In this document: piece after piece, positions 23,883 to 32,773 of the stretch
How positions within the stretch are numbered: position 1 is the first letter of the stretch
Layout: every line of letters starts with the position of its first letter
Assembly: GCF_001514115.1 (NCBI RefSeq)
Contig: NZ_KQ948459.1
Coordinates: 310,001 to 374,000 of the forward strand
Reading direction: 5' to 3'
DNA length: 64,000 nucleotides
Origin: Streptomyces olivochromogenes
GTDB lineage: Bacteria; Actinomycetota; Actinomycetes; Streptomycetales; Streptomycetaceae
Position numbers and translations under genes: made by a program
The notes under the pieces: generated by a model
Database searches by the model: none
Seen by the model: the letters and a program-made list of their open reading frames with translations, nothing else
What the model was told of the DNA's origin: nothing

Positions 23883-25880
23883 ATGGTCAGCACCACCGCA
23901 GCGATCATCGCGTCGGCCCAGCGGACGGGCGGGCGGCTGCTGACCCGTCCCGGGACGTCGGGCCGCAGCCCGGTGGGAGGACCGGCCCACGCCAGACTCG
24001 CGCTGCCGGCGCTCCTCGCGGTGGCGGCCCTGCTGTTCACCTGGGACATCCAGCACAGTGGCTACCACGCGTTCTACGCGCAGACCGCGCGCAGCATGTC
24101 CGAGAGCTGGAGGGGCTTCCTGTTCGGCTCCTTCGACCCCGGCAACTCGATCACGATCGACAAACTGCCCGGCTTCCTGTGGCCCCAGGCGCTGTCCGTG
24201 CGGATCTTCGGATTCCATCCGTGGGCGCTCACCCTGCCCCAGGTCGTCGAGGGCGTGCTCAGCGTCGCCGTCCTGCACCGCGCGGTGCGCCGCTGGGCGG
24301 GGGAGAGCGCGGGGCTGCTCGCGGCGGGCGCGTTCGCGCTCACCCCGGCGGTCGCGGGACTCTTCCGCACGCAGGCCGAGGATCCCGCGTTCACCCTGCT
24401 CGTCCTGCTGGCCGCCGACGCCACGCTGCGCGCGGCCCGCGAGGCCCGGCTGCGCCCGCTGCTCGCGGCCGGGATGTGGGTCGGCCTCGGATTCCAGGCC
24501 AAGATGCTGGAGGCCTGGGCGGTACTCCCGGCGCTCGGCCTGCTGTACGTCGTCTCGGCACCGGCGGTGCTGCGCCGCCGCCTGGCCCACCTGGCCGCCG
24601 CCGGCGCGGTGTGTCTGGCGGTCTCGGCCTCGTGGGTGTTGCTGGTGACGCTGACCCCGGCCAAGGACCGTCCGTACGTGGACGGTACGACGAACAACTC
24701 GGCCATCAGCCAGGTCGTCGGATACAACTTCCTCACCCGTTTCTCCAGCCTCGGTATCGACGCCAAGGACACCGGAAGCGTGGCGGCACAGACCATGGCG
24801 GGCACCGCCCCCACGGAGGCCGGGCCCGGGCACGCCGCCGCGCAGTGGGCCAAGATGGTCGGCCCGTCGCTGGCCTCGCAGGTCGGCTGGCTGTACCCGG
24901 CGGCCGCGCTCGCCGCGGTGTGCGGTCCGGTGTGGCTGCGCGGCAGGCCGCGCACGGACCCGCTGCGGGCGGGCTTCCTGCTCTGGGCGGTCTGGCTGGC
25001 CACGTACTTCCTGGTGTTCAGCGCCGGAGCGGTCGGCGGCCACACGTACTACATGGGTGTCGTGGCCGTACCGCTGGCGGCGCTCTTCGGCGCCGGGACG
25101 GTGCAGTTCTGGCGTGCCTGGCGCAAGGGGAGCGGGGCACGGACGTGGGCGCTGCCCGTCGCCGTGGTGACCACGGTGGCCTGGTCGGCGGTGGTCGCGG
25201 GGCAGTACCCGACGTTCCTGCCATGGCTGGCCCCGGCCGCGGTCGTCCTCGGCGCGGGCGCGCTGGCGCTGCTGGCACTGTCCCGTACCGACGGCGCCGA
25301 AGGGGCGCGACGGCGCACCGCGGTGCTGGGCCTCGGCCTGGCCGTCGCGGCGATGCTGGGGCCTTCCGCCGCCTGGGCCGCCTCGGTCCTGGATCCCGCG
25401 TACGGGCACTCCGGCATGGGCTCCGCCGGGCCGGTGTCCACGTGGCACCACCACAACGCGCGGCAACGGACCTTCTCCGCACCGCCCGCGGCCCGGCACG
25501 CGGGCGGCAAGGCCCCCGAGTCCACCGACGGACTCGACGAGGACCAGCAGCGGCTCCTGGCCTTCACCCGGGCCCACCAGGACGGAGCCACCTACCTCTT
25601 CGCGACGACCAGTTGGCGGTCCGCCGCCGCGTACATCCTCTACGCGGGCGCCAAGGTGCTTCCCATGGGCGGGTTCACCGGGGCCGCGCCCACGCCCACC
25701 GCCGCCCGGTTCCGTCACCTCGTCGCCAGCGGCCGACTGCGTTACGTCGTCCTCGGCGGCGTGGTGACCGTCCCGGGCCGGACCAACGCCGAGTGGGTGC
25801 GCGCCCATTGCGCACGCGTACCGTTCCCGACGTCACGCCTCTACCGCTGCTCGCCCCGTTCTGCCGCCGTACTCCCTTGA
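23883..25880 (+). CDS. GT39/ArnT-like integral membrane glycosyltransferase
   Basis: The 665-residue protein has about eleven membrane helices in its first ~500 residues, then an outer domain. The first loop after helix 1 (SGYHAFYAQTARSMSESWRG, DPGNSITIDKLPGF) and the AEDPAFTLLVLLAADATLR segment match the PMT_2/ArnT family, which transfers sugars from polyprenyl phosphates to proteins or lipids outside the membrane. The acceptor is unknown. ATG 23883 has GGAAGG 7 nt upstream; the earlier GTG is less likely. A 14-bp duplication covers the stop codon. It converges on the fucosidase gene. Confidence 0.85.
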   Translation: MVSTTAAIIASAQRTGGRLLTRPGTSGRSPVGGPAHARLALPALLAVAALLFTWDIQHSGYHAFYAQTARSMSESWRGFLFGSFDPGNSITIDKLPGFLWPQALSVRIFGFHPWALTLPQVVEGVLSVAVLHRAVRRWAGESAGLLAAGAFALTPAVAGLFRTQAEDPAFTLLVLLAADATLRAAREARLRPLLAAGMWVGLGFQAKMLEAWAVLPALGLLYVVSAPAVLRRRLAHLAAAGAVCLAVSASWVLLVTLTPAKDRPYVDGTTNNSAISQVVGYNFLTRFSSLGIDAKDTGSVAAQTMAGTAPTEAGPGHAAAQWAKMVGPSLASQVGWLYPAAALAAVCGPVWLRGRPRTDPLRAGFLLWAVWLATYFLVFSAGAVGGHTYYMGVVAVPLAALFGAGTVQFWRAWRKGSGARTWALPVAVVTTVAWSAVVAGQYPTFLPWLAPAAVVLGAGALALLALSRTDGAEGARRRTAVLGLGLAVAAMLGPSAAWAASVLDPAYGHSGMGSAGPVSTWHHHNARQRTFSAPPAARHAGGKAPESTDGLDEDQQRLLAFTRAHQDGATYLFATTSWRSAAAYILYAGAKVLPMGGFTGAAPTPTAARFRHLVASGRLRYVVLGGVVTVPGRTNAEWVRAHCARVPFPTSRLYRCSPRSAAVLP

Positions 25881-25905
25881 CGGGGTGCCTCTGACGGGGT
25901 GTCTC
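25878..25905. repeat. 14-bp tandem duplication spanning the GT39 stop codon
   Basis: TGACGGGGTGCCTC (25878-25891), whose first three bases are the stop codon, is followed directly by TGACGGGGTGTCTC (25892-25905). Three bases later comes the stop of the convergent fucosidase gene. Confidence 0.9.
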
Positions 25906-25907
25906 CG

Positions 25908-27170
25908 TCAGTCGCGGCCGGTGCCCCGGTAGAGGTCCAGCTCGCCCTCCAGCTCGACGGCCAGGACGGTGGCGTACGCGTCGAGGTCGGCCGCGGCGGG
26001 TGCGTCGATCCAGGTCACGCCCGGGACGGCGTCGAGGCCGCCGGTGACGTGGTGGCCCAGTTCGGCGCCGGTGCCCAGGACCGTGACGCGCCTGACCTCG
26101 TTGCGCAGGCCGCGCAGCGAGACGTTGTCACGGGGTGCGTCGAAGCAGATCAGGTACAGCGTGCGCCGGTCGGCGGAGAGGGTGCTGGGACCGTAGTGGT
26201 GCCCGGCGGGCAGCCCGGCGACCGTCCCGTACACCGCGTCCGTGTGCCGTCCGATCCAGGCGCCGAGCCCCTCCAGGCGTTCGATCTGCTCCTCGGGGAT
26301 GGTCCCGTCCTCGCGGGGCCCGGCGCCGAGCAGCAGATTGCCGCCCATGCCGATCGTCTCGGTGAAGTAGCGCACCAGCTGGCGCACCGACTTGAAGTCG
26401 CGGTCCTGCGGCCGGTGGCTCCACGAGTCGTTGATCGTCAGACACAGCTCCCACGGACCCTCCGGGGCCTGCAACGGGGTGCCCTGCTCAGGGGTGGCGT
26501 AGTCGCCGTGACTGAGCATCCGCGCGTTGAGGACGGCGTCGGGGTTGCCCGCGAGGATCAGCTCGGCGAGCTCGTCCATCCGCCACTGCTCCTCGGTGCG
26601 CTCCCACTCGCCGTCGAACCAGAGCAGGTCGGGCCGGAAGCGGTCCATCAACTCGCCGACCTGGCCGTCGCGGTAGGCGAGGTAGCGCTCCCAGGCGGCC
26701 GGGTCCTCCTTGCCGGGCTCGGCGTGCGAGTAGGGGCTCGGCGTCTCGCCCGGCCTGACGTGCCGGATGCTGGGGTAGTCGGGGTGGTTCCAGTCGGAGT
26801 GCGAGTAGTAGAGCCCGACCTTCAGCCCCCGCTCGCGCAGCGCGTCGACGAAACCCGTGACCAGGTCCCGGCCGGCCGGGGTGTCCCGGACGACGTCGAG
26901 ACTGCGGTGGCCGGTGTCCCAGAGGGCGACGCCGTCGTGGTGCTTGGTGGTGAGGACCGCGTACCGGGCGCCGATGCGGGCGAACAGCTTGGCCCAGGCG
27001 TCCGGGTCGTACTTCGACGCGGTGAAGCCTTCGAGCTGTTTCATGTACTGCTCGTGGGTCATCTCGCCCGTGTAGAACGACCAGGACTCGGCCGCTCCAC
27101 CCACGGCGTAGACACCGTAGTGGATGAAGACGCCCAGCTTGGCGTCGGGAAACCAGGGTTGCATCGGCAT
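25908..27170 (-). CDS. GH29 alpha-L-fucosidase
   Basis: The 420-residue protein starts almost directly with the GH29 motif WFPDAKLGVFIHYGVY and continues with KHHDGVALWDT and GLYYSHSDWNHPD. The catalytic nucleophile is predicted to be Asp186 in LLWFDGEW. GH29 enzymes release L-fucose from glycans with retention. There is no signal peptide, so the enzyme should act inside the cell on imported oligosaccharides. The C-terminal beta-sandwich is short. No fucose transport or catabolism gene is adjacent. A 266-bp gap separates it from the divergent flavoprotein gene. Confidence 0.93.
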   Translation of the reverse strand: MPMQPWFPDAKLGVFIHYGVYAVGGAAESWSFYTGEMTHEQYMKQLEGFTASKYDPDAWAKLFARIGARYAVLTTKHHDGVALWDTGHRSLDVVRDTPAGRDLVTGFVDALRERGLKVGLYYSHSDWNHPDYPSIRHVRPGETPSPYSHAEPGKEDPAAWERYLAYRDGQVGELMDRFRPDLLWFDGEWERTEEQWRMDELAELILAGNPDAVLNARMLSHGDYATPEQGTPLQAPEGPWELCLTINDSWSHRPQDRDFKSVRQLVRYFTETIGMGGNLLLGAGPREDGTIPEEQIERLEGLGAWIGRHTDAVYGTVAGLPAGHHYGPSTLSADRRTLYLICFDAPRDNVSLRGLRNEVRRVTVLGTGAELGHHVTGGLDAVPGVTWIDAPAAADLDAYATVLAVELEGELDLYRGTGRD

Positions 27171-27354
27171 GCGCCCACGGTAGGCGGCGGGGCCCGCGGG
27201 GCGCGTGGGCCCCGGTCACCATCACTGGTTCGTTTTCACCATGGCCGTCGCCTCGAAGCCCTGGCCTACGGGTGAGAAAGGCGCTCCCTTCGCGCCCCCG
27301 GGCGGGCGGGTCGACGCTTCAACCGGCCGAAGGATCAGCGTACTTGGCGTTATC

Positions 27355-27367
27355 CGGTGGTACACCG
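27355..27367. promoter_or_regulatory. Small dyad upstream of the flavoprotein gene
   Basis: CGGTG-GTA-CACCG is a perfect 5-3-5 inverted repeat 70 nt before GTG 27437 in the divergent region with the fucosidase gene. It could be an operator, but short dyads like this also occur by chance. Confidence 0.3.
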
Positions 27368-27436
27368 TGGCGGATCTGCGTGTTCAATCACTGGTATTGC
27401 CGCACGTACGGACAGTCCCGCCTGTCAGGAGGCCCC

Positions 27437-28678
27437 GTGATCGCCGTTCCCGAACCGGAACTCACCGAACGCGAAGTGATCGAGCGGGCCGTGGCGATGC
27501 GGCCCGCGCTGCTCGAACGGCAGCCGGAGACCGAGCGGCTGACGATCTACCCCAAGGACACCCACGAGGACTTCCTGCGCGCCGGTTTCTACCGGATGCT
27601 GCAACCGCGCAGGTACGGCGGGTACGCCTTCGGCCTGCCGACCTTCTACCGCGTCGTGACCGAGGTCGCGCGCGGCTGCCCCTCCACCGGCTGGGCCCTG
27701 TCCCTCACCGCCGCCCATGTCCTTCAGGTCGCCTCGGTCTTCGAGGAGAAGACACAGGACGAACTCTTCGGCGACGAGGGCGACTTCCGGGCCGCCTCCA
27801 CCGCGACCCCCGTCGGGGTGGCGCGGCCCGACGGCGACGGTCATGTGGTCCTCGACGGCACCTGGTCCTATTCCTCCGGCTCCCCGTACTCCACCCACTA
27901 CGTCGGTCAGACCCTGCGCGCCCCCGAGAGGCCGGAGGACCCGCCGGGGCCGCTCGTGCTGTTCGTGGCGCCGCGCTCCGCCTGGACCCTGCTCGACGAC
28001 TGGCAGGGCGTTCTCGGCCTGCGCGGCAGCGGTTCCCACAGCATCCGCTTCGACGAGGCTCGCATCCCCGCCCACTTCACCCGGGAGGCGAGCCTGCTCG
28101 ACCTGCCCGTCGAGGGCGGCTCCCTCGGCTCGAAGCTGCACGGCCATCCCATGTACGCGGGGCGCGCGGCGAGCTTCTTCCACGGCGAGCTGGCCGCCCT
28201 CATGATCGGCACCGCGTACGCGGCCGCCGACGAGTACGCCCGGATCATCGCCGAACGCCCGCTCGTCCTGGACCCCGGCCGCACCCGCGCCGACCTCCAC
28301 GACTACCAGCGCCACCTGGGGGAGGCGCTGGCCGCGATCCGTACGGCGGACGCGGCGCTGCGGGCCACCGCCGACGACTGGATGGAGGCCTGCTGCGACA
28401 ACGTGTCGGGCCGGGCGCCCTTCACGACCGCCGTCGACAACCGGCTCGCGCTCGTCTTCGTCACCGCCGGGCGCCTGGCCTGGGACGCGCTCCAGGGCAT
28501 CCTCTTCCGCACGGCGGGCTCCCGGCACGCCCGCGACGGCGCGCGGATGCAGCGCTACTTCCGGGACGCCGCCACGATCTGGTCGCACCTCGGCCCCACG
28601 ATGGCCGAACCGCTGGCCCGCCGCGTCGGCCGCGACCGCCTCGGCCTGCCGTCCGACGACATCCCGCTGATCTCCTGA
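27437..28678 (+). CDS. Acyl-CoA dehydrogenase-fold flavin monooxygenase-like protein
   Basis: The 413-residue protein has the acyl-CoA dehydrogenase layout: an N-terminal helical domain, a beta domain (TWSYSSGSPYSTHYVGQ, GLRGSGSHSIRFDEARIP) and a C-terminal helical domain. It resembles the HsaA/DszC/SfnB branch, which are FMN- or FAD-dependent oxygenases using reduced flavin rather than CoA ester dehydrogenases. It lies near a sulfonate operon that encodes a related protein, so a role in sulfur or aromatic oxidation is possible. GTG 27437 has a perfect AGGAGG 4 nt upstream. Confidence 0.75.
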   Translation: MIAVPEPELTEREVIERAVAMRPALLERQPETERLTIYPKDTHEDFLRAGFYRMLQPRRYGGYAFGLPTFYRVVTEVARGCPSTGWALSLTAAHVLQVASVFEEKTQDELFGDEGDFRAASTATPVGVARPDGDGHVVLDGTWSYSSGSPYSTHYVGQTLRAPERPEDPPGPLVLFVAPRSAWTLLDDWQGVLGLRGSGSHSIRFDEARIPAHFTREASLLDLPVEGGSLGSKLHGHPMYAGRAASFFHGELAALMIGTAYAAADEYARIIAERPLVLDPGRTRADLHDYQRHLGEALAAIRTADAALRATADDWMEACCDNVSGRAPFTTAVDNRLALVFVTAGRLAWDALQGILFRTAGSRHARDGARMQRYFRDAATIWSHLGPTMAEPLARRVGRDRLGLPSDDIPLIS

Positions 28679-28773
28679 CCCCGCTCATCTCCCGGTCTCT
28701 CGATCTCGTGAGCACCGGCGGGCGGGGGCGGGGAATGCCCCGGCCGCGAGTGGGTACGCGCGACAGGAGCCGC

Positions 28774-28798
28774 GCCCGGGGCGAGTCCCGCCCCGGGC
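28774..28798. terminator. Hairpin after the flavoprotein gene
   Basis: GCCCGGGGCG-AGTCC-CGCCCCGGGC is a perfect 10-bp stem with a 5-nt loop, about 95 nt after the stop codon. It has no T-run, as is usual for Streptomyces terminators. It lies 30 nt before the SseB gene. Confidence 0.55.
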
Positions 28799-28828
28799 GG
28801 CCTGTCCGTCACTACCTGGGATCTGCCA

Positions 28829-29251
28829 ATGGACACACCCTCGAACAACCATCACTACCTGCCGACGGCCACGACACCGGCCCAGGAGGCACTGAACGCA
28901 CTCGCGGAGAACACCGAGAACCCGCTGGCGCTGGACACCCTGGCCGGCAGCGAGGTGCTGGTCCCCGTACCGGACGACGCGAGCGAGGAGGACGTGCGCG
29001 ACCCCGCCGCCGTGGCGCTGCCCGTGCTGGAGCAGCCGGGCGGGGAGCAGGTGGTGCCGGTGTTCACCTCGGAGCCGGCGATGGCCGAAGTGCTGCCGTT
29101 CGTCTCCCGCTACCGTCTGGTTCCGCTGGGCGCGCTCGCCTCCCAATGGCCGACCGGTGATCTGTCGCTCACCATCGACCCGAGTTCACCGAACGGCCTG
29201 ACCCTCACCTCCGAGGGCGTTCGTACCCTGTTGGTCCGGCCGCGGGCCTGA
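28829..29251 (+). CDS. SseB N-terminal domain protein
   Basis: The 140-residue protein matches the SseB-family domain: an N-terminal helix (AQEALNALAEN), strands around SEVLVPVPDD, and the conserved VVPVFTSEPAMAEVLPF segment, followed by WPTGDLSLTIDPSSPNGLTL. These small proteins are common in actinobacteria; their role is unknown. There is no signal peptide or membrane helix. It converges on the sulfonate operon with a 13-nt gap. Confidence 0.82.
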   Translation: MDTPSNNHHYLPTATTPAQEALNALAENTENPLALDTLAGSEVLVPVPDDASEEDVRDPAAVALPVLEQPGGEQVVPVFTSEPAMAEVLPFVSRYRLVPLGALASQWPTGDLSLTIDPSSPNGLTLTSEGVRTLLVRPRA

Positions 29252-29264
29252 CCGCCGTCCGGAC

Positions 29265-30641
29265 CTAGAGACACTTGCCCGGATTGAGGATGCCCCGAGG
29301 GTCGAACGCCTCCTTGAGCCGGCGCTGCAACGAGTGGGCCGCGGGCCCCAGTTCGTCCGCCACCCACTGCCGCTTGAGTACGCCCACACCGTGCTCGCCG
29401 GTCAGCGTGCCGCCCAGCCGCAGAGCCAGCGCGAAGATCTCACCCGCTGCCTCCCAGGCCGCGTCGGGGAGACGAGGCAGCGACGGGTCCACGACGATGA
29501 TCGGGTGGAGGTTCCCGTCCGCCGCGTGCGCGAGGGTGAAGACGGGCACGTCATGGCGCGCGGAGACGGCACGGATCTCCCGCGCCGCCTCCGCCAGCCG
29601 GGAGCGGGGCACCGCGATGTCCTCGATCAGCGGACGGCCGAGGCGCTCCAGCGCGGGCAGCGCGAGACGGCGGGCGGCGAGCAGGGCTTCCGCCTCCGCC
29701 GGATCCGCCGTCGTCTCGACCGCCGTGGCCAGCGGGGCGAGCAGCCGGGAGACGGCCGCCGCCTCGATCTCCGCGCCCGCTCCGTCGCACTGCACCAGCA
29801 GCAGGGCCGCGCCGCGCTCCCGCAGCGCCGGGTCGACGGCGCCCAGCACCGGCCCGTCCACCAGCTCCGCGAGTGCCGGTTCGACCCCGGCCCTGGTGAG
29901 GGCGTACGAGGCTTCGGCGGCCGCTTCGAAGGAGGCGAAGTACGCGGCGAGGGTGGCCGTCGCCACGGGGACGGGCCGCAGCCGCAGCGTCGCCGACGTG
30001 ATCACCGCCAGGGTGCCCTCGGAGCCGGTGAGCAGGGCCGTGAGGTCGTAGCCGGTGACGCCCTTGACGGTACGGCGGCCGGTGCGTACGACCGTGCCGT
30101 CCGCGAGCACCGCCTCCAGGCCCAGCACGCTGTCCCGGGTCACGCCGTACTTCGCGCAGCGCAGCCCGCCCGCGTTGGTCGCGATGTTTCCGCCGATCGT
30201 GGACAGGGCCGCGCTGGCCGGGTCGGGCGCGTAGCGCAGCCCGTGCCCGCCCGCGGCCCGGTCCAGCTCGGCGGTGATCACGCCGGGTTCGACGACGGCG
30301 AGCTGGTCGTCCAGGGACAGTTCGAGGATGCGGTTCATCCGGGACAGGTCGAGGACGAGGGCACCCTCGCCCGCCGTCGCCCCGCCGGACAGACCGGTTC
30401 CCGCGCCGCGTGGGACCACCGGCACGCGCAGCGCGTGCGCGTGCCGGAGGGTGACGGCCACCTCCTCGGTCCGCCGGGCGTGCGCCACCGCGAGGGGAAG
30501 CCCGTCGGGCCGGGTGCCGGAGCGGTCGGTGGCGTACGCGGCGAGTGCGGCGGGGTCCGTGGTCAGGCGGTCGGGCGGCAGGTCGCGGGCGAGCAGCCCG
30601 AGCAGTCGGGCGGATGCGGTGGTGGGGGGAGCGACGGTCAT
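29265..30641 (-). CDS. FAD-linked oxidase, GlcD-like
   Basis: The 458-residue protein has an FAD_binding_4 domain with VPRGAGTGLSGG and GGNIATNAGGLR, and a C-terminal FAD-oxidase domain ending in GEHGVGVLKRQW and FDPRGILNPGK, the hallmark of the glycolate/D-lactate dehydrogenase family. It oxidises a 2-hydroxyacid to a 2-oxoacid. ATG 30641 overlaps the stop of the preceding gene (ATGA), so translation is coupled. It is the last gene of the sulfonate operon, which suggests it handles a carbon fragment released by desulfonation, such as a 2-hydroxyacid; that link is inference. Confidence 0.88.
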   Translation of the reverse strand: MTVAPPTTASARLLGLLARDLPPDRLTTDPAALAAYATDRSGTRPDGLPLAVAHARRTEEVAVTLRHAHALRVPVVPRGAGTGLSGGATAGEGALVLDLSRMNRILELSLDDQLAVVEPGVITAELDRAAGGHGLRYAPDPASAALSTIGGNIATNAGGLRCAKYGVTRDSVLGLEAVLADGTVVRTGRRTVKGVTGYDLTALLTGSEGTLAVITSATLRLRPVPVATATLAAYFASFEAAAEASYALTRAGVEPALAELVDGPVLGAVDPALRERGAALLLVQCDGAGAEIEAAAVSRLLAPLATAVETTADPAEAEALLAARRLALPALERLGRPLIEDIAVPRSRLAEAAREIRAVSARHDVPVFTLAHAADGNLHPIIVVDPSLPRLPDAAWEAAGEIFALALRLGGTLTGEHGVGVLKRQWVADELGPAAHSLQRRLKEAFDPRGILNPGKCL

Positions 30642-31744
30642 GGGGTGAGTGCCTTCGTTCCTATCGTCAGCAGGGCGATGTCCTCCTGGGGCGCGTGCAC
30701 GGGGGCGCACTGGATGTCGCGGAAGTGCCGCTCCAGGGGATTGCCGCGGGTCAGGCCCGGGTTGCCGAGGAGCCGCACGGCCAGCTCCACGGCCCGCACC
30801 CCGTGCCGGTCGGCCAGCACCCGGGCGCCGAGGGCCTGTTCAGGGGTGTACGAGGGGTCGTCGGCGTCGACCCGGGCAGCGCCGCCGAACACCAGCTGCT
30901 CGGCGGCGCCGAGCAGCACCTCGATCTCCCCGGCCGTCCGCCGGAAGCGTTCCGTGCGGGCCACCGGATGACCGAGGTTGGCGGGCACCCGCGTCTGGGC
31001 GAAGGTGTGGAAGTAGGCCTGTGCTGCCCGTGCCACGCCCAAGTAGAGCGCGGCCAGCGGGAGATGGAGCGAGGCGCCCGCCCGGTTGTCCTGCTCGGCC
31101 GCGGGACCGTACGGGCCGAGTCCCACGACGTTCTCGTACGGGATCGCCACCTCACGGAAGGTCACGTCGTGGCTGCCGCTGGCGCGCAGCCCCAGGTGGT
31201 CCCACCGGCCGGTGATCTCGGTGCCGGGGGAGCCGCCCGGGACGAGGAAGGTGCCGACGCGGGGCTCCGACTCGTCGGTGGTGGCCCACACCAGGAACCA
31301 GTCCAGGCCCTCCGCGCCGGTCACGAAGCGCTTGGTGCCGCTCAGCGACCAGCCGTCGGGGGTGCGCCGGGCGAGGGTCGCCGGGAGGCCGCCCCGCGCG
31401 GGGGAGCCCAACTCGGGCTCCACACGCGCGTGGTTGATCAGCACCGGCCGTTCGAAGGACTCCTTGACCACGCGCGCGTACAGCTCGTCCGGCCAGTGCG
31501 GCTGTACGGCCTGCCGCGCATGGGTGTTCAGGGTCATCGCCGCGATCAGGGCGACGGACGGGTCGCCCCGGCCGAGCGTGTGGAGGATACGGGCACTCTC
31601 CTCGACCCGGGCACCCCGACCGCCGTACCGTTCACCGATGGTCGCGGTGAGCAGTCCGGCGCCATGGGCGATCCGGAGGGACTCGGCGGGGAACACGCCC
31701 GAACGGTCGTAGCCGACGGCCAGTTCGGCGATGCGCGCGGTCAC
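30638..31744 (-). CDS. Acyl-CoA dehydrogenase-family flavoenzyme, SfnB-like
   Basis: The 368-residue protein has all three acyl-CoA dehydrogenase domains (ILHTLGRGDPSVALIAAMTLNTHARQ; GTKRFVTGAEGLDWFLVWATTDE; LGLRASGSHDVTFREVAIP). Its place among sulfonate genes suggests a role like SfnB or a flavin-dependent sulfur oxygenase rather than fatty-acid oxidation. GTG 31744 overlaps the stop codon of the second ssuA-like gene (GTGA), and its own stop overlaps the GlcD-like start. An unresolved point is whether it uses reduced flavin supplied by another enzyme; no flavin reductase gene is seen in the operon. Confidence 0.82.
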   Translation of the reverse strand: MTARIAELAVGYDRSGVFPAESLRIAHGAGLLTATIGERYGGRGARVEESARILHTLGRGDPSVALIAAMTLNTHARQAVQPHWPDELYARVVKESFERPVLINHARVEPELGSPARGGLPATLARRTPDGWSLSGTKRFVTGAEGLDWFLVWATTDESEPRVGTFLVPGGSPGTEITGRWDHLGLRASGSHDVTFREVAIPYENVVGLGPYGPAAEQDNRAGASLHLPLAALYLGVARAAQAYFHTFAQTRVPANLGHPVARTERFRRTAGEIEVLLGAAEQLVFGGAARVDADDPSYTPEQALGARVLADRHGVRAVELAVRLLGNPGLTRGNPLERHFRDIQCAPVHAPQEDIALLTIGTKALTP

Positions 31745-32745
31745 AGGACCTTCTTCAGGTCGGTGTTGAGCTCCGTGGTCCAGAACGACTTCACGTCCAA
31801 GTGCTCCTTGAGCGCACCGAGTTCGGTGAAGGCGTCGGCCACCTTCTGCTGGGAGGCGATCGTGTCGTCGCCGACCGTCCTGGCCTGGGTCGGCCGCTGG
31901 TTCTGCGCGGCGACGAGGTCCGACTTGGCCTGGGCGACGGACTGGTGGGTGGCCTCGGCGGTGACCTTCGCGAAGCCGTCCTCGTGGCCGTCGCGGACGT
32001 AGGCGTACGCCTTGGTGATCCGGGCGATCAGATCGGCCGTGGCCGCCCGCTGGGCGGGGCTCTTGAGGACGCTGTCGCGGGCCGACCAGAGGAAGTTGCC
32101 GGACAGGATGTCCGCGCCGGAGCCGACCGTGCGGGCGCCCTGCCGGTGGGCGGTGATGATCGACGTGCCGTACGAGGCGAAGGCGTCGATGCCGCCGCCG
32201 TTCAGGGCCGCGAGGCCGTCATTGGGAAGCAGTGGCTTGGCGTCGATGTCGGACCACTTCAGGCCCGCCCGCTTCAGCAGCTCGTAGAGGAAGTAGTGGG
32301 CGGTGGTGTTCTGGACGTAACCGACCTTCTTGCCCTTCAGGCCCGCGATGTCGGTCGCCGGAGAGCCCTTGGGGACGACGACCTCCTGGTTGAGGGTCGT
32401 CGCGCGCTGTACGGCGACCACCTTGAAGTCGGGTTTGCCGTCGGCCGCCGCGAAGACCGGCGGGATCTCGCTGGAGGAGGCGACGTCGAGCGCTCCGGCC
32501 CGGACGGCCTGGAGCTGCTGGTCACCGCCCTGGAAGAGACTCCACTTGACCTTGTACGGGGTGTCGTCGAGGTGGGCGAACCGCAGGATCGCCTCCTCCT
32601 GCTTCCAGCCGGTCGCGCCGACCCTCAGCGTGACGGAGGACAGGTCGGAGGAGGACTCGGCCTTGGCCTCGCCGCCGCAGGCCGCCGCGAAGGGCAGCAG
32701 GAGGGCGAGGGCGGCGGCGGACGCGCGCAGGGTGTGACGCAACAC
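31741..32745 (-). CDS. Sulfonate ABC transporter binding lipoprotein (second SsuA-like)
   Basis: The 334-residue protein starts at GTG 32745 with GGAG 5 nt upstream. A lipobox ends at Cys23 (PFAAAC), so it is a membrane-anchored lipoprotein. The mature part has the NMT1/SsuA fold, with GDQQLQAVRAGALDVASSSEIPP and GKKVGYVQNTTAHYF. It would bind an aliphatic sulfonate and hand it to the SsuBC transporter encoded upstream. It differs clearly from the other binding protein of the operon, so the two probably have different ligands. Confidence 0.88.
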   Translation of the reverse strand: MLRHTLRASAAALALLLPFAAACGGEAKAESSSDLSSVTLRVGATGWKQEEAILRFAHLDDTPYKVKWSLFQGGDQQLQAVRAGALDVASSSEIPPVFAAADGKPDFKVVAVQRATTLNQEVVVPKGSPATDIAGLKGKKVGYVQNTTAHYFLYELLKRAGLKWSDIDAKPLLPNDGLAALNGGGIDAFASYGTSIITAHRQGARTVGSGADILSGNFLWSARDSVLKSPAQRAATADLIARITKAYAYVRDGHEDGFAKVTAEATHQSVAQAKSDLVAAQNQRPTQARTVGDDTIASQQKVADAFTELGALKEHLDVKSFWTTELNTDLKKVL

Positions 32746-32773
32746 GGAATCTCCATGGGACGTGGGAGGGGGA

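Noticed and set aside
27272..27436. In-frame N-terminal extension of the flavoprotein gene
   Set aside because: A perfect AGGAGG precedes GTG 27437, and the extension has no domain match and poor codon use.
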